64,000 bases of DNA from DASQYE01 sp035940775 (GTDB lineage Bacteria > Acidobacteriota > Blastocatellia > Pyrinomonadales > Pyrinomonadaceae). Of the stretch, positions 33,569 through 41,704 are shown piece by piece; within the stretch, counting starts at the first letter, position 1, and the number at the start of each line of letters is the position of its first letter. The notes under the pieces were generated by a model that ran no database searches, was not told the origin of the DNA, and worked only from the letters and a program-made list of their open reading frames with translations. The stretch spans positions 1-64,000 of the forward strand of contig DASZEN010000008.1 of NCBI GenBank assembly GCA_035940775.1. Reading direction: 5' to 3'. The position numbers and the translations under genes were made by a program.

Positions 33569-34162
33569 CTAAGAATCCGCGCGGTTTTTGCTCGCAGGAT
33601 TCTCGACACTCATGCCTATGTGGCGCGTTGGAGCCTCATCGTTGAGGTGTCTGGTCGTCCCCTCCGTGACGCTCGGCGGCGGCATCACAAGCTCGGCCGT
33701 AGAACGTGGCGGAAACTGCTCCGCCGCCGCCGCCGCATTGCGTTGCGGAAGCGCCGCCGCAGCGCGCGGCTGAGCCATCATCGGCGGCATCATCGAAGCC
33801 GGAGCGAGGGCGCGCGCCTCAGCCTGCTTCAGCCGTATCCATTCGGCGACGCCGCCGCCGATCATCGCAAACGCGGGGATAAACATCCAGAACCACCAGG
33901 CGGTGCCCATCGGTGTGAAAGCGAGCACGAGGGTAATAACCAGGAAAGCCAATCCCATAAAAATATTCTTGATGGCTTTTTCCAGGCTCGGCTCGCCCTT
34001 CTGCCTTCTACGCCCGCGACGGCCCTCATCCCTGACAGCAACGCTCTTATCTTCAATCATGCGTCCGGTCAAAGCCTGCGGCACGAGGCTTATGTCAACG
34101 CCGCAGGAGCGGCAGTATCGAGCGCCTTCCAGATTGTTCGTCCCGCAATTGGGGCAGTACAT
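33569..34162 (-). CDS. Zinc-ribbon membrane protein
   Basis: The protein has 197 residues. It starts with a zinc ribbon (MYCPNCG...CRSCG, residues 3-22), followed by a basic linker. Two hydrophobic helices (about residues 67-107) are joined by a short polar turn (FTPMG). The C-terminal 90 residues are Ala/Pro/Met-rich and low complexity. GAGGG lies before ATG 34162. Such small zinc-ribbon membrane proteins are common but uncharacterised. No partner is clear. Confidence 0.75.
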   Translation of the reverse strand: MYCPNCGTNNLEGARYCRSCGVDISLVPQALTGRMIEDKSVAVRDEGRRGRRRQKGEPSLEKAIKNIFMGLAFLVITLVLAFTPMGTAWWFWMFIPAFAMIGGGVAEWIRLKQAEARALAPASMMPPMMAQPRAAAALPQRNAAAAAEQFPPRSTAELVMPPPSVTEGTTRHLNDEAPTRHIGMSVENPASKNRADS

Positions 34163-34279
34163 ACTATTTTTCCCTCTCTTCAGATGGCGCGAGCGCGGCC
34201 GCGCGCGCGTGAGCTTTAGGAAAAGCGGTTGTCTGCATCGCTAGTCCCGCCGGTCACGCGCACGCGCGCGGTCTTCCCT

Positions 34280-35203
34280 TCACCGTTTCGTGGCGGCAGC
34301 GGCGCGCTGCCTCAGTGCTTCGTAGAGCACTATGCCTGCCGCGACCGATACGTTGAGCGAGCTGATCCGACCGCGCATGGGTATGCGAACCAGCACGTCG
34401 CAGCGCTCGCGCACGAGGCGATGCAGGCCCACACCTTCGCCTCCGAAAATAAGCGCAGAGGGCTGCGTGAAGTCCCAGGCAGTATATTCCATAGCGGCCT
34501 CTCCGCTCGTACCGATTGTCCAGATGCCGCGCCGCTTGAACTCTTCTATCAACCGCACGAGGTTGGCGGCGCGCGCCACCTTGACGTGTTCGAGCGCTCC
34601 GGCGGCAGTCTTCGCCACCGTCTCCGTGAGACCGACGGCGCGACGCTCCGGGATAAAAACGGCGTGCGCGCCCGCGCATTCCACCGAGCGAAGTATAGCG
34701 CCCAGGTTTCGAGGGTCTTCGACGCCGTCGAGCACCAGTGCCAGCGGAGGGTCGTCTGTGCCCACGCGCGCGGCCAGCGTATCCATCAGCTCACTGGCGT
34801 CGGCGTAGCGGGCCGCCGCCACCGCCGCGATCACCCCCTGATGATTTACGTCTGCGCCGCCTCCTTCTCTTGCGCCGACGGCGCGCGTAAACTCTGCGCG
34901 CGGCGCGCGCCGCACGGGAACGCCCGCCTGCCGTGCCAGTTCCAGCAGCTCGCGCAGGCGTTGCGTATGCGCGCCCTCGGCGATTGTGATCTGCTCTATG
35001 GAGCGCTGCCCGGCGCGCAAAGCCTCCATCACGGGCGCGATTCCGTAGAGTCGCGCGCCCGTCGCGCCCTGTGAAGAGTCGTCCCCCTTCGGCGCGCGCG
35101 TCTCGGCCGAGCGCTCTTCGCGCTCGCGGCGTTCCACATGCTCGCGGCGCGCGGGCGGCGACTGCGGGCGGCGAGGTCGTTTGTGCGCGTCGTGTGGCCT
35201 CAT
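34280..35203 (-). CDS. rlmB: 23S rRNA 2'-O-ribose methyltransferase, RlmB/TrmH family
   Basis: The protein has 307 residues. It is a SpoU-family enzyme that probably methylates G2251 of 23S rRNA. A 65-residue Arg-rich extension precedes the substrate-binding domain (YGIAPVMEALRAGQRSIEQI). The knotted methyltransferase motifs are present: DGVEDPRNLGAILRSVE (motif 1), LIFGGEGVGL (motif 2) and SLNVSVAAGIVLYEALRQR (motif 3). Its ATG overlaps the upstream stop by ATGA (35200-35203), so it is translated with the preceding unknown gene. Confidence 0.92.
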   Translation of the reverse strand: MRPHDAHKRPRRPQSPPARREHVERREREERSAETRAPKGDDSSQGATGARLYGIAPVMEALRAGQRSIEQITIAEGAHTQRLRELLELARQAGVPVRRAPRAEFTRAVGAREGGGADVNHQGVIAAVAAARYADASELMDTLAARVGTDDPPLALVLDGVEDPRNLGAILRSVECAGAHAVFIPERRAVGLTETVAKTAAGALEHVKVARAANLVRLIEEFKRRGIWTIGTSGEAAMEYTAWDFTQPSALIFGGEGVGLHRLVRERCDVLVRIPMRGRISSLNVSVAAGIVLYEALRQRAAAATKR

Positions 35204-36234
35204 CTGAGCGAATCCCGATAACGGCTCTTGAGGTAATGGCGCAGGCGAGAGTAGCGCGTGAATTGCCGCTCGTTATCGCTCGTCGTGACGGTCTCGGTAT
35301 TCAGGCGGCCGGGGCGGGCGCGGCGCAAGCCTCCCGATCCGGTCTGCTCTTCGAGCGGCCACGCGGCGTTGAGCGCGTGCCTCAGCCGGTTATATGAATC
35401 GTCATACTGAGCACGAGCGGCGCGCTCGCGCAGTAGCAGTGCGAGCTTTGAAAAGTTTTCCGCCGCGAGCAGGCTCATCTGTTGGCCCAGGCAGGAGAAA
35501 TCGAACCTGTGAGCGAGGATGCGCGCGTTGCCGTCTCGTCCCGTAACGTAGACATCCATCACGGCCTCGTCGGCGCTCAACTCGCGCGCTTCGACGATCT
35601 CGTTCTCCGCGCCGTGCCCGCGTCGCTCCTCTACCTCGACGCGGCGCGCGAAGAGCCGCCCGGCGACGAGCAGAGAGATTTCCGTCCAGGCCGTCTCCCA
35701 GCCCTCTTCGCTGCCGAACGGATGCGCGACCAGCGCATCGTCCCCGAGCACGATGGAGCGCAGGCGCTTCGGCTCGCACTCATCAAGGGCTAAATCCTGA
35801 TCGGCGACCGTAAAGACGTTCGCCCCGAGAGCGCGCAGCCTGCTTTCAAGCACGGATGCTTCATCGTGGGTCGCGGCGCGAGTCAGCGGCAGCGGCTCGC
35901 CCGACTCCAGGATTCGCAGCAGCTCTTCGATTTCCAGGCGGAGCAGTTCCGCCATCTTCGCCAGAGAATCTTCAGTGAGCCCTTCGTGCGAGCCGTCAGG
36001 CGAGAGGATCAGATTGAAGCCGCTCTCGCGGATTCCGGGCTTGCGGAGCGTGGGCTGACGCAGGAAGTGTGCGCTCGCCTCCGTGACGGGAAGCTGCGCG
36101 GCGCAATAGAGACAACCGGTGCGCGTCGGCGGATTGGCCCGCAGACAGACTTCGCACCGTACCATCTGCTCGGGCGAAAAAGCGCGCGGCTCCGGGCGAA
36201 GCGGCTCCGCCCCCACCTCGCTCAACCAGTTCAT
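35200..36234 (-). CDS. Unknown zinc-ribbon protein coupled to rlmB
   Basis: The protein has 344 residues from ATG 36234. The frame is open back to 36315, but a clear -35/-10 pair (36280-36308) lies inside that extension, so it cannot be translated from that promoter. A Cys pair motif (CEVCLRAN...GCLYCAAQ, near residues 25-45) suggests a zinc ribbon. The rest is rich in charged residues with no motif I recognise. It contains a helical region (DSLAKMAELLRLEIEELLRI), an alpha/beta part with LESRLRALGANVFTVADQDL that resembles the start of a Cys-free ferredoxin-like fold, and a basic end (YSRLRHYLKSRYRDS). Coupling to rlmB suggests a link to translation. Confidence 0.8.
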   Translation of the reverse strand: MNWLSEVGAEPLRPEPRAFSPEQMVRCEVCLRANPPTRTGCLYCAAQLPVTEASAHFLRQPTLRKPGIRESGFNLILSPDGSHEGLTEDSLAKMAELLRLEIEELLRILESGEPLPLTRAATHDEASVLESRLRALGANVFTVADQDLALDECEPKRLRSIVLGDDALVAHPFGSEEGWETAWTEISLLVAGRLFARRVEVEERRGHGAENEIVEARELSADEAVMDVYVTGRDGNARILAHRFDFSCLGQQMSLLAAENFSKLALLLRERAARAQYDDSYNRLRHALNAAWPLEEQTGSGGLRRARPGRLNTETVTTSDNERQFTRYSRLRHYLKSRYRDSLR

Positions 36235-36279
36235 CACTTCTTCGTCATCGTCGGCCAAGGTTGTGATCTCCGGCTCGTG

Positions 36280-36308
36280 ATTATACGACCTCGCACCGCG
36301 CGTTGTAA
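36280..36308 (-). promoter_or_regulatory. Sigma-70 promoter for the unknown gene and rlmB
   Basis: On the minus strand: TTACAA, 17 nt, TATAAT. The expected start of transcription is near 36273, about 40 nt before ATG 36234. This decides the start of the downstream gene. Confidence 0.75.
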
Positions 36309-36327
36309 TCAGCAAAACGCGCTGCCA

Positions 36328-36355
36328 TTGATAAGAATATGCGTTCCTGTATAAT
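36328..36355 (+). promoter_or_regulatory. Sigma-70 promoter for the FTP-domain gene
   Basis: TTGATA, 16 nt, TATAAT; the expected start is near 36362, about 57 nt before ATG 36419. It is divergent from the promoter at 36280, and the two -35 boxes are only 19 nt apart, so they may share regulators or supercoiling. Confidence 0.75.
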
Positions 36356-36418
36356 CGTCTCGCTAATTATCATTCACGTTTCAAATGCTTTCGCGCTGCG
36401 CTCGGCCAACGATCACCC

Positions 36419-37309
36419 ATGACCCGAACTGTGCCGCAAAAAGAGACCCGCCTGCGCCCTTTATGTATCGCGTTCGTGGCGGCTGTGGCCCTTTCGTCGT
36501 GGGCGTGCGCTGCCGCGCCTTCGCCCGATCCGGCTGGCCCACGCTCGACCGCGCCCGTGTACGCGACCATCTCCGAGATGGCGGCGCGGCGCGAGGCGGC
36601 GCTCGCCGCATGGGCCAATCTGACGCGCGAGCAGGGCATCACGGCCGCACCCGCGCCCGAGCTTCAACCCATCACACAAACCTTGAAGAGCATTCCCGCA
36701 GCGCTCACTCCGCCCCTCTACCTGCCGAAAGTCGGCGCTGAGCCGTTGATGACCGAGGAGGAAACGCGCGAGTCGCTGCGACGATTCATCGCGGCTCAGG
36801 GCGTGCTCATCGGCGCAGACCCGAAACAACTCTCGTTAGTGCTCAGGACAGATTTAGCGGACGGGACGAAAAAGGCCGAGTACCAGCAGCATCCATTTCG
36901 TTATCCGCTGCGCGGCGGTTACGGCCTGCTGTCGATCAGTTTCGCGCCCGACCGCCGCATCCTACAGCTCAACAGCACTTGTATTCCCGAGGTCGAAGGG
37001 CTGCAACGCATACTCGCCGCCTCGACTCCGACTTTGAACGCCGAGCAGGCCGCCGCAAACCTGCCGGGCCGCACCTTCACCTACGCGGACGCGAGCGGCA
37101 GCCAGCATACTTATACGGTCTCGACGGGCGACGAGATCAACGTGCGTGAGCTGGTCGTTTACCCGCTCGTGCGCGAGGGCGATGCGGCTGCGCTTGAGCT
37201 GCATCTGGCCTGGGAGATAATGGTCGGGAGCGGCACGGGAGCACGCGCCGTCTACCTCGACGCCCTCTCCAATAAGATCATCGCCGCCTCTCCGCAGCCG
37301 TCGTCCTGA
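36419..37309 (+). CDS. Orphan FTP/PepSY-like thermolysin-propeptide protein
   Basis: The protein has 296 residues. The export leader (LCIAFVAAVALSSWAC) ends in Cys30, which could be lipidated although the lipobox is weak. Residues about 115-285 match the fungalysin/thermolysin propeptide (FTP) plus PepSY pattern: ETRESLRRFIAAQGVLIG, then a beta-sheet part with GGYGLLSISFAPDR and LVVYPLV...LAWEIMV. The protease part of M4 enzymes (HExxH) is missing, so the protein is a free inhibitor- or chaperone-like domain. It is monocistronic from its own promoter. Confidence 0.75.
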   Translation: MTRTVPQKETRLRPLCIAFVAAVALSSWACAAAPSPDPAGPRSTAPVYATISEMAARREAALAAWANLTREQGITAAPAPELQPITQTLKSIPAALTPPLYLPKVGAEPLMTEEETRESLRRFIAAQGVLIGADPKQLSLVLRTDLADGTKKAEYQQHPFRYPLRGGYGLLSISFAPDRRILQLNSTCIPEVEGLQRILAASTPTLNAEQAAANLPGRTFTYADASGSQHTYTVSTGDEINVRELVVYPLVREGDAAALELHLAWEIMVGSGTGARAVYLDALSNKIIAASPQPSS

Positions 37310-37400
37310 CCCGACATGGCATCTCGGCACTTGACCGCGACACCCTTGCGGCGGCATCCTATCGTCCAGATATTTACATTTTTATGGAGTACACTTTCAC

Positions 37401-38126
37401 ATGAACTTTGATCCGACGAACAATATTTCGTGGCAGTTCGGTAATCGTGGCAGAGTTGCAGTATTCATCGACGGGAACAATCTTTTTCATGCGGCGCGCT
37501 TTCACAACATAGATATTGATTACAATAAGCTGTTGCGCGTGCTGCTCGGCGACGGTCGCCTGCTGCGGGCCTTCTTCTACACGGGCGTCGATGTTGGGGC
37601 CGAGCGCCAGCAGGGATTCCTGCTCTGGATGCGCCGCAACGGCTTCCGCGTCGTCCAAAAAGAGCTGAAGACTTTTTACGACGGCACGCGCAAGGCCAAC
37701 CTCGATGTCGAGATCGCCGTCGATATGCTCAGCCTCGCCGGGCGCTACGATACGGCCGTGCTCGTCTCGGGCGACGAGGATTTCGTGTACGCGGTCAACG
37801 CCGTCGCTTACAAAGGCTGTCGAGTAGAGGTCGCGGGCTTTCGCTCGAACACTGCGCCGAAGCTGATCGACGTTGCCGACTACTTCATAGACCTCGGCGA
37901 TATAGCCGACAAGGTGCGCAAGGAGTTTCCGCACGGCGTGCGCTATGACGAGCGCGACCTGCACGAAGACCCGCACACCTCCACTTTCCTTCAAACCGGA
38001 GTCGAATCATCACCCGACGGCTTTAACCAGACGGCAGCTCGCGTCGTCATCGAAGCCAATCTGGATGAGGACGAGGAACAGTTTGAATCGCCGTCCGAGT
38101 TCATACGCATCACGGACGAGCACTGA
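37401..38126 (+). CDS. NYN-domain (LabA/DUF88-like) RNase-like protein
   Basis: The protein has 241 residues. The PIN-like NYN fold shows its acidic residues in order: VFIDGNNLFH (Asp and Asn at strand 1), DVEIAVDMLSLA and VSGDEDFVYAV. A DVADYFIDLGD segment closes the domain near residue 175. The C-terminal 60 residues are acidic and probably disordered. Members are predicted metal-dependent ribonucleases; the substrate is unknown. The ATG is about 15 nt after a weak GGAG. The next gene (DUF2203) follows across a hairpin element. Confidence 0.85.
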   Translation: MNFDPTNNISWQFGNRGRVAVFIDGNNLFHAARFHNIDIDYNKLLRVLLGDGRLLRAFFYTGVDVGAERQQGFLLWMRRNGFRVVQKELKTFYDGTRKANLDVEIAVDMLSLAGRYDTAVLVSGDEDFVYAVNAVAYKGCRVEVAGFRSNTAPKLIDVADYFIDLGDIADKVRKEFPHGVRYDERDLHEDPHTSTFLQTGVESSPDGFNQTAARVVIEANLDEDEEQFESPSEFIRITDEH

Positions 38127-38136
38127 AACCCTTTCA

Positions 38137-38181
38137 GCCAGCAGTCAGTAAAGAGTCTCCTGCCTGTGACTGATTGCTGGC
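38137..38181. repeat. Intergenic hairpin element (GCCAGCAGTCAGT type)
   Basis: GCCAGCAGTCAGT at 38137-38149 pairs with ACTGATTGCTGGC at 38169-38181 (one mismatch). It is built from the word CAGTCA/CAGCAGT. It may also end the NYN transcript. Confidence 0.6.
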
Positions 38182-38192
38182 TCATTCTTTTT

Positions 38193-38570
38193 ATGAAAAT
38201 CTTCAGTATCGAAGAGGCCAACGCCCTGCTGCCGACAGTGCGGCGCATCCTCGAAGTGATACGCGGCACGCATCGCCGCCTGATGACTTATGACGAGGCC
38301 GCGAAGCATGCCGCCGAAGGGGCTGAAGGCGGAGGCGGAGGCATGGTGGGCGGCGCGCGCTACGTTGCGCTGCTGATCGAATTGGCGGCGCGTACGAGCG
38401 AACTCGATGCGCTCGGCGTACAGCTTAAGGATTACGCGCGCGGCCTCATTGATTTTCCCAGTTTGCGCGACGGGCGCGTTGTCCTGCTGTGCTGGCATCT
38501 GGGCGAAGGCGACCGCATCGAATGGTGGCACGACCCCGAAGCGGGCTTTGCCGGAAGACAGCCGCTCTAG
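38193..38570 (+). CDS. DUF2203 family protein
   Basis: The protein has 125 residues from ATG 38193; the start is fixed by the family N-terminus MKIFSIEEANALLPTVRRI. A Gly-rich loop (EGGGGGMVGG) separates the two helices of the N-terminal part. The C-terminal half contains DFPSLRDGRVVLLCW and the family's EWWHDPEAGFAGRQPL. The family is widespread and uncharacterised. No ribosome binding site is visible, perhaps because of the hairpin element 11 nt upstream. Confidence 0.8.
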   Translation: MKIFSIEEANALLPTVRRILEVIRGTHRRLMTYDEAAKHAAEGAEGGGGGMVGGARYVALLIELAARTSELDALGVQLKDYARGLIDFPSLRDGRVVLLCWHLGEGDRIEWWHDPEAGFAGRQPL

Positions 38571-38698
38571 CATTATTTGGGTTGAAGCCGGAAAAGCGAA
38601 GACAAGGCTGAGATTTTCGCCCTTTTCCATGGCTCCTTCGGCTCACACTATCTAGTAGCCTTACGAGGCTCAAATACAGTGTCTAGTATATTTTCTGG

Positions 38699-38728
38699 TT
38701 GACGGCTTAAAGTAGCTTCTGATAGTAT
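38699..38728 (+). promoter_or_regulatory. Sigma-70-like promoter before the RDD gene
   Basis: TTGACG, 18 nt, TAGTAT, about 95 nt before the RDD start. A small hairpin AGCCT-TACG-AGGCT lies upstream at about 38657-38670. Confidence 0.5.
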
Positions 38729-38824
38729 CCGCCGCGACTCCGCAACGGGCTTGGGTTTACAAGCTTTTGCCCTCCCGGCCCAAAGCTGCAAATTTGACGG
38801 TTTTTATCGGAGGCTGTGCTCGCT

Positions 38825-40033
38825 ATGCAGTGTTCCTCATGCCGCGCCGTTTACTCTAACGGCTTAGAGATATGCCCCCGGTGCAAGACTCCGGCATCAT
38901 TAAATTCTACGGCGCTCGAAGAGGGCGCGCTCCTTTCCAAACACGAAGAGAAGGCGGCGAGCGACTTCGCGGCAGATGAATGCCAAACGGACGCTTCGCA
39001 GGTCGAGTTGACAGCGCCCGCCGTCTCTACGCTGATAGAGTTTCCGGGCGCGGGGCGGGCAGCGCGTCCGCAGTGGCGCAAGCAGTTGAGCGAGCGTGTG
39101 CGCGAGATTCAGGAACGGCGCGCGCGCGAGGCCGAAGAGGCCGCCCGGCGACCGCAGGAAGCGCCCACGGACGAACCCCTAGCGCCCCAGTTAGGACTCG
39201 TGCCGCCGCCTGATGTGCCGCAGATCAACCCGCTGGTGGCGGCTGCGCTCAGACGCATAGAACGCGCGTATCAACCCTCTGCATCGCCCGCGTCACGCAC
39301 GCGCGGCGGCGGAGGCGCGGCGACGGCCGTCGCGCGCTTCGTAGAGGATGAGTACCAGCCGGAGCAGCAGCAGCGTCCCGCGCCGGTCGAGGCGCAAACG
39401 TCGCTGCCGAAACCTGAGAAAGCGCTCGCCGAGAAACCATCGGAGGCGGCGGCGGCGCACGGGCTCGTCGTCGTCGCTGCTCCCGCGCCGCAAACGACCG
39501 CGCGCACGCAGGCGGACAAATCCGATGCCCCGCACAGGCGCGCCGCCGCCAGAGTCATAGACGATGCCGTGCTCGAAGGTCAGGAGACGGAAGACGCCGC
39601 CGCGATTCCCTTTGTCGAGCCGTATGATGATCGCGGGGCTGTGCACCGTCGCGTCTTCGCCGCCGTCGTAGACCTGCTCGTGGTCGCCTTCGCCGCCTCG
39701 CCTTTCGCCGCCATCATCGAATTGACGAACGGCAATTGGGCCGACCTGCGTGTGTCCGCATCTATGGGAGGCATCATCCTCATCATCATGTTTCTATACC
39801 TGACGGCCTCGACGGCTCTTTCGGGGCGCACGTGGGGCATGTCGCTCGTCTCGCTTCGCCCGGTCGATGCGGAGACGGGTTTGCCGCCGACGACCCGTCA
39901 ATCCGTGCTTCGCGCGCTGCTCTACATGGGCTCGCTCATCACGGCGTGCTTAGGCATACTCTATGCGCTGTTTGACGCCGAAGGTCGCGCCGCGCATGAC
40001 CATTTATCCGGTACTGTCGTCGTGCGCGAGTAG
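38825..40033 (+). CDS. RDD-family membrane protein with N-terminal zinc ribbon
   Basis: The protein has 402 residues from ATG 38825 (GGAGG at 38809-38813); GTG 38816 is in frame but too close to the GGAGG. It starts with CSSC...CPRC (zinc ribbon), followed by about 230 residues of charged, Pro/Ala-rich linker. The RDD domain occupies residues about 265-400, with hydrophobic helices (AAVVDLLVVAFAASPFA, MGGIILIIMFLYLTAST) and the family pattern GRTWGMSLVSLRPVD. RDD proteins are small membrane modules, some linked to ion transport. A long cytoplasmic linker with a zinc ribbon is unusual. Confidence 0.82.
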   Translation: MQCSSCRAVYSNGLEICPRCKTPASLNSTALEEGALLSKHEEKAASDFAADECQTDASQVELTAPAVSTLIEFPGAGRAARPQWRKQLSERVREIQERRAREAEEAARRPQEAPTDEPLAPQLGLVPPPDVPQINPLVAAALRRIERAYQPSASPASRTRGGGGAATAVARFVEDEYQPEQQQRPAPVEAQTSLPKPEKALAEKPSEAAAAHGLVVVAAPAPQTTARTQADKSDAPHRRAAARVIDDAVLEGQETEDAAAIPFVEPYDDRGAVHRRVFAAVVDLLVVAFAASPFAAIIELTNGNWADLRVSASMGGIILIIMFLYLTASTALSGRTWGMSLVSLRPVDAETGLPPTTRQSVLRALLYMGSLITACLGILYALFDAEGRAAHDHLSGTVVVRE

Positions 40034-40056
40034 ACTACAGAAAGAAAAAAGCCAGG

Positions 40057-40105
40057 AGGTAAAAGGCAAAAGTAGGGATCGCCTCTTTACTTTTGCCTTT
40101 TACCT
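40057..40105. repeat. Intergenic hairpin element (AGGTAAAAGGCAAAAGTA type)
   Basis: AGGTAAAAGGCAAAAGTA (40057-40074) pairs perfectly, 18 bp, with 40088-40105. It lies between the RDD stop and the rqcH start. It is AT-rich, unlike the surrounding DNA. Confidence 0.75.
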
Positions 40106-40134
40106 TTTTACTTTTCCCTTCTGTAAAGAGAGTC

Positions 40135-41592
40135 GTGCACGAGCAAACCATCAGCCGCATCGTCAGCGAACTCAAGCCGCTGCTTGAGGGCCGCGCCTTT
40201 GGCAAGGTCTTTCAGTTATCGAGGCTGTCGCTGGCTATTGATTTTCGCACTGGCGACGGGCGCTATCTCTTCCTGAGCGTCGAACCCTCAGCACCGCGTC
40301 TCTACATGATCGCGCGGCGCACGCGCGACCTCGAAAAACAGTCTCAACCCTCTTCGTCCTTCATCTTCGCGATGCGTAAACACATGGGCGGCGGGACGCT
40401 CATTTCCCTGACCAAAGATGAGGGCGAGCGCATCGTGCGTTTCTCATTTTCCGTTCCGGACGCGCTCGGAATGGAACACCGTCGCCAGCTCATAGCGCAG
40501 TTGACGGGGCGCGCTGCCAACCTCCTGCTGGTAGACGAAGACGGCTACATCCGTGACGCTCTTCGTCCGCCGCGTGGAGAGGGCCAGGAGATCGGCGATA
40601 GGTACGAGCCGCCGCCCTCCGTGCAGAAGAGCACTGGCGCACCCGACCACACGGCGCTCTCCGCAGGCTCTTTCGCCTCTCTCTCCGAAGCGGCAGACGA
40701 TTATTACCTCAGGCTCGAAGCGAAACGCGCTTTCGCTTCGAGCGCGGCGGCCGCGCGCGCGCGTCTTCGCAAAGCCATAGCGCAGCGCCGCAAGCTTCAT
40801 GGACACCTGCTCGCAGACCTTCGGACGCACGGGAGCGCCGAGGAACATAAGAGGATCGGAGACCTGTTGCTCGCCAATATAGGAAGCGCCGAGCGAAGCG
40901 GGAACGTCGTCACCGTCACCGATTATTACGCCGAGAATACGCCGCGCATCGAGTTGGAGTTGGATGAAAACAGCACTCTGCAAGCCGAGGCGGCGCGTCG
41001 TTTCGCTCGCTACGCGAAGGCCAGGCGCGCGGCGCAGGAGATCGCCGGTCGCCTCCATGTTCTTGAGGAAGAGCTTTCGTCGCTCGAAGCCAGGCAGAAT
41101 GAGTTGGAGAGCATCATCGCGGGCGAGGACGAGGCGGCGCTACGTGCATTCGGGGGCGACGAGGCGAAGCAAACTCTCGCGCCGCGCCGCGCGGGGTCGT
41201 CAGCGAAGGCGGCCGATGGCGTGCCGGGCGCGCGTCGTTATCGCTCTTCGGACGGCTACGAGATACTGGTCGGGCGCGCGGCGCGCGATAACGACCATCT
41301 AACCTTTCGCGTCGCGCGCCCGCATGATATGTGGCTGCACGCCGCCGACTATCCGGGCTCGCACGTCCTGATACGCAACTCGACGCGCAAGGAGATACCG
41401 CATCGCACCATCGTCGAGGCGGCGCAACTGGCGGCCAATTTCAGCCACGCCCGGCGCGATGCGAAGGTCACGGTTCATTACACGCCGCGCAAATTCCTCA
41501 TGAAGCCAAAAGGGGCTGCGCCGGGTCTGGTTCGCATGTCCAGTTTCCGCACCATCACGGTCGAGCCGCGCGAATCGGTCGAGCGCATTTGA
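40135..41592 (+). CDS. rqcH: RqcH/NFACT-family protein (ribosome-associated quality control)
   Basis: The protein has 485 residues from GTG 40135 (AAAGAGAG upstream); an upstream in-frame ATG is inside the hairpin element. In known members it binds stalled 50S subunits and adds C-terminal Ala tails with tRNA-Ala. The NFACT-N part has YLFLSVEPSAPRLY and RRQLIAQLTGRAANLLLVDE. The key Asp-Arg pair is Glu98-Arg99 here (EGERIVRF). A helical middle (about 215-345) is the coiled-coil region. The NFACT-R domain has DGYEILVGRAARDND, DMWLHAADYPGSHVLIRN and VHYTPRKFLMKPKG. Family assignment is firm; symbol use is by analogy. Confidence 0.9.
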   Translation: MHEQTISRIVSELKPLLEGRAFGKVFQLSRLSLAIDFRTGDGRYLFLSVEPSAPRLYMIARRTRDLEKQSQPSSSFIFAMRKHMGGGTLISLTKDEGERIVRFSFSVPDALGMEHRRQLIAQLTGRAANLLLVDEDGYIRDALRPPRGEGQEIGDRYEPPPSVQKSTGAPDHTALSAGSFASLSEAADDYYLRLEAKRAFASSAAAARARLRKAIAQRRKLHGHLLADLRTHGSAEEHKRIGDLLLANIGSAERSGNVVTVTDYYAENTPRIELELDENSTLQAEAARRFARYAKARRAAQEIAGRLHVLEEELSSLEARQNELESIIAGEDEAALRAFGGDEAKQTLAPRRAGSSAKAADGVPGARRYRSSDGYEILVGRAARDNDHLTFRVARPHDMWLHAADYPGSHVLIRNSTRKEIPHRTIVEAAQLAANFSHARRDAKVTVHYTPRKFLMKPKGAAPGLVRMSSFRTITVEPRESVERI

Positions 41593-41704
41593 CAGGCCGC
41601 ACGCGCGTTTCAGCACAAATCGCAAGCTTCCCTACACACTTTCGTCAAACGCGACGGGTAAGCTCTCTTTCCGGCCGATTGATCTTGATGAGACAGGGAG
41701 ACAG

